From NCBI RefSeq assembly GCF_001522545.3, contig NC_031770.1, positions 1,534,182-1,598,181 of the forward strand: a DNA stretch of 64,000 bases, written 5' to 3'. Source of the stretch: Parus major (lineage: Eukaryota > Chordata > Aves > Passeriformes > Paridae). Under the pieces are notes generated by a model. That model was not told the DNA's origin and did no database searches. It was given only the letters and a program-made list of their open reading frames with translations. The translations under genes and the position numbers were made by a program. Position 1 is the stretch's first letter, and every line of letters begins with the position of its first letter. Positions 62,501 through 64,000 of the stretch are shown piece after piece.

Positions 62501-64000
62501 ATATAATAAATACGCTTTTAAAGAGAGCCAAAATGTATTAAAACTGAAACAAATCAGCAGTAGCTACATGTAGCTCAGTTACTGAGATAAATGTTATTTG
62601 GGAACATGTAGCACAGTTACAACAGCAAATGACATTCAGTATTCTTCCTGTTGATACTGGCTGTGGGCTGAGAGCTAGGAAGAGGCTCTGCCAACAGGCA
62701 TGCAGGGAATCTGCAGTTGGACATCTTCCCTTCCTTAAGGCTGAATTATCCAAGTTTTAAGGCTCAGCCTGGGCCAATACTGGCTCTCAGAGTTTAATAT
62801 GATCCACAACCAGGCAGTTCCCACAGTGGCCCAAGGAACAGGTGGATGCACGTGACCACAGCCTACATTTGTTCTAGGCAGGCGTTTGTGATCTGGACAG
62901 GATTGGTTAGATTACCCTGACAATCTGCTTTATACTGAGACTCCAGCAATGACCTAGCAGGGAACAAACCAAAAAGACCAAGCACTGGGACATGCCTACA
63001 CTGTAGCCCCCTTGTCCAGGTCCCTAACGAGGGCTCACTCAGAGCGGTTCACTCACACTGACGCTAAACCCTGAAGCAAGGACAGACCTGAGGGACTGAA
63101 GCCGGCAACACAGACACAGAAACCATTTCCATACCATTCCAGAGCTTTTTTTCTCTACGGAGAATACATTTCCAGTTAAAATACAAACATGCACACATTC
63201 TCACACAAATAACCGATATTTGTTGGTAGCAGCAATCCCAGCACTGTTTGAGATGCTAAGTGTTTCCGACAGCTCATCCAGAGCCAGGAGGATTCTCCAC
63301 TTGCCTGCTGTAAGCGCTCCCTCTGTTGTTGTGCAGAGGAACTACCAGCAAACATGTTCCAATGGCATCTTTCTCAGCTTCAAGTACTCCATCCTCAGAT
63401 AACTTTTCATGTTTATTTTCTCCACAAGCAACCTCTGTCTTGGCCCAGCCTTACAAAATACCGGTGGTATCATTTAGAATAACAATGCATCTAAGAAAAA
63501 GTAAAATCCACATTTCAATATCCTGAATTTGCCTTAAAAAGCTTTTCATTATTCATGTTAAGCATACTGCAGAACTCACTCACTGATTTCAAAGGAGATT
63601 AGAAATCCAAAGACCAAGTTGAAAAATATAAAGGTGATGAAATTAATGACACTTAAGAGAAATAGTGTTTATTTTAATTTAAAAGCTTTAAAGGCCAAAA
63701 TCCCTGCTTGCACTCAAAACCATTCCTGAAACCCACAACAGTGACAGAATGACAGAGGAGCTGCAAGCACAGAAGTAAAGGGCAGTTTATTGGAACAAGA
63801 CACAAAAATCACATTAGATGCAAATAACTGTGTGTGGATGCCAAGAACCTAATTTTCAGAAATTTTGTCTTTAAATTCAAGCACTTTTCTTAGCTAAGTC
63901 CAAGCAGACACATGTTAGCTTGTCTGCAGAGTGCTTTCCTGGCACTTGTTGCCCATGTGATTTGCTGCAGCTGTCTGCCCTTGGCCTGGGTTCCTGCTGC

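Larger units (their letters stand above)
46175..64000. other. Upstream flank of RTN4, distal part B
   Basis: Reads as intergenic or as a very long intron of an unseen neighbour. No exon with both a conserved-looking product and splice signals was found. Notable items are a GATA-motif cluster at 47371-47445, a CpG-bearing patch with a hairpin at 54.55-54.95 kb, and homopolymer or AT-rich tracts at 56206, 59247 and 59520. In mammals the gene upstream of RTN4 is CLHC1; I could not identify any of its exons here. Confidence 0.6.

Noticed and set aside
1..64000. CRISPR arrays, operons, tRNA or rRNA genes, or a prokaryote-type defence system
   Set aside because: Nothing of the kind is visible; gene structure, repeats and base composition are those of an animal nuclear genome.

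Overview
The window is vertebrate nuclear DNA, almost certainly from a bird. Two pieces of evidence point there: CR1-type LINE 3' ends (clearest at about 45.68-46.17 kb, older copy at about 26.59-26.73 kb), and coding exons on the minus strand whose predicted protein lines up block by block with vertebrate reticulon-4 (RTN4/Nogo). Coding density is low, introns are long and AT-rich, and splice signals are of the animal type. There is no prokaryotic, plasmid or viral coding organisation.

Layout, in the direction of transcription (right to left). A CpG island of about 2.3 kb (about 18.59-20.90 kb) carries the RTN4 promoter and coding exon 1 (20194 down to 19744). Intron 1 is about 13.3 kb. Coding exon 2 is 57 bp (6464 down to 6408), intron 2 is 801 bp, and the giant Nogo-A-specific exon 3 is 2430 bp (5606 down to 3177). 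The remaining 3.18 kb at the left edge is the start of intron 3. The exons that encode the conserved reticulon-homology domain (two long hydrophobic segments plus the Nogo-66 loop) and the short Nogo-C first exon are not in this window and should lie beyond position 1. Joined, the three exons give 979 complete codons plus one base. Exon phases are consistent throughout (all boundaries split a codon after its first base), so exon 3 can be included (Nogo-A) or skipped (Nogo-B) without a frameshift. The intron between exons 2 and 3 appears to use a GC rather than GT donor.

The right two-thirds (about 20.4-64 kb) is the upstream flank of RTN4. I found no convincing protein-coding exon there. It holds a 340-bp polypurine tract just behind the promoter, the two CR1 fragments, a degenerate LTR-like sequence (about 32.8-33.4 kb), several AT-rich or homopolymer tracts, some clean inverted repeats, and three short CpG-bearing patches (about 28.6, 44.2-44.7 and 54.55-54.95 kb) that stand out from their CpG-poor surroundings and are candidate distal regulatory elements or non-coding transcript starts.

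I did not find a new gene system. The best second-look items are the GC-AG intron inside the Nogo-A/B alternative-splicing unit and the isolated CpG patches upstream. All calls are from reading the sequence; no alignment or database search was run.
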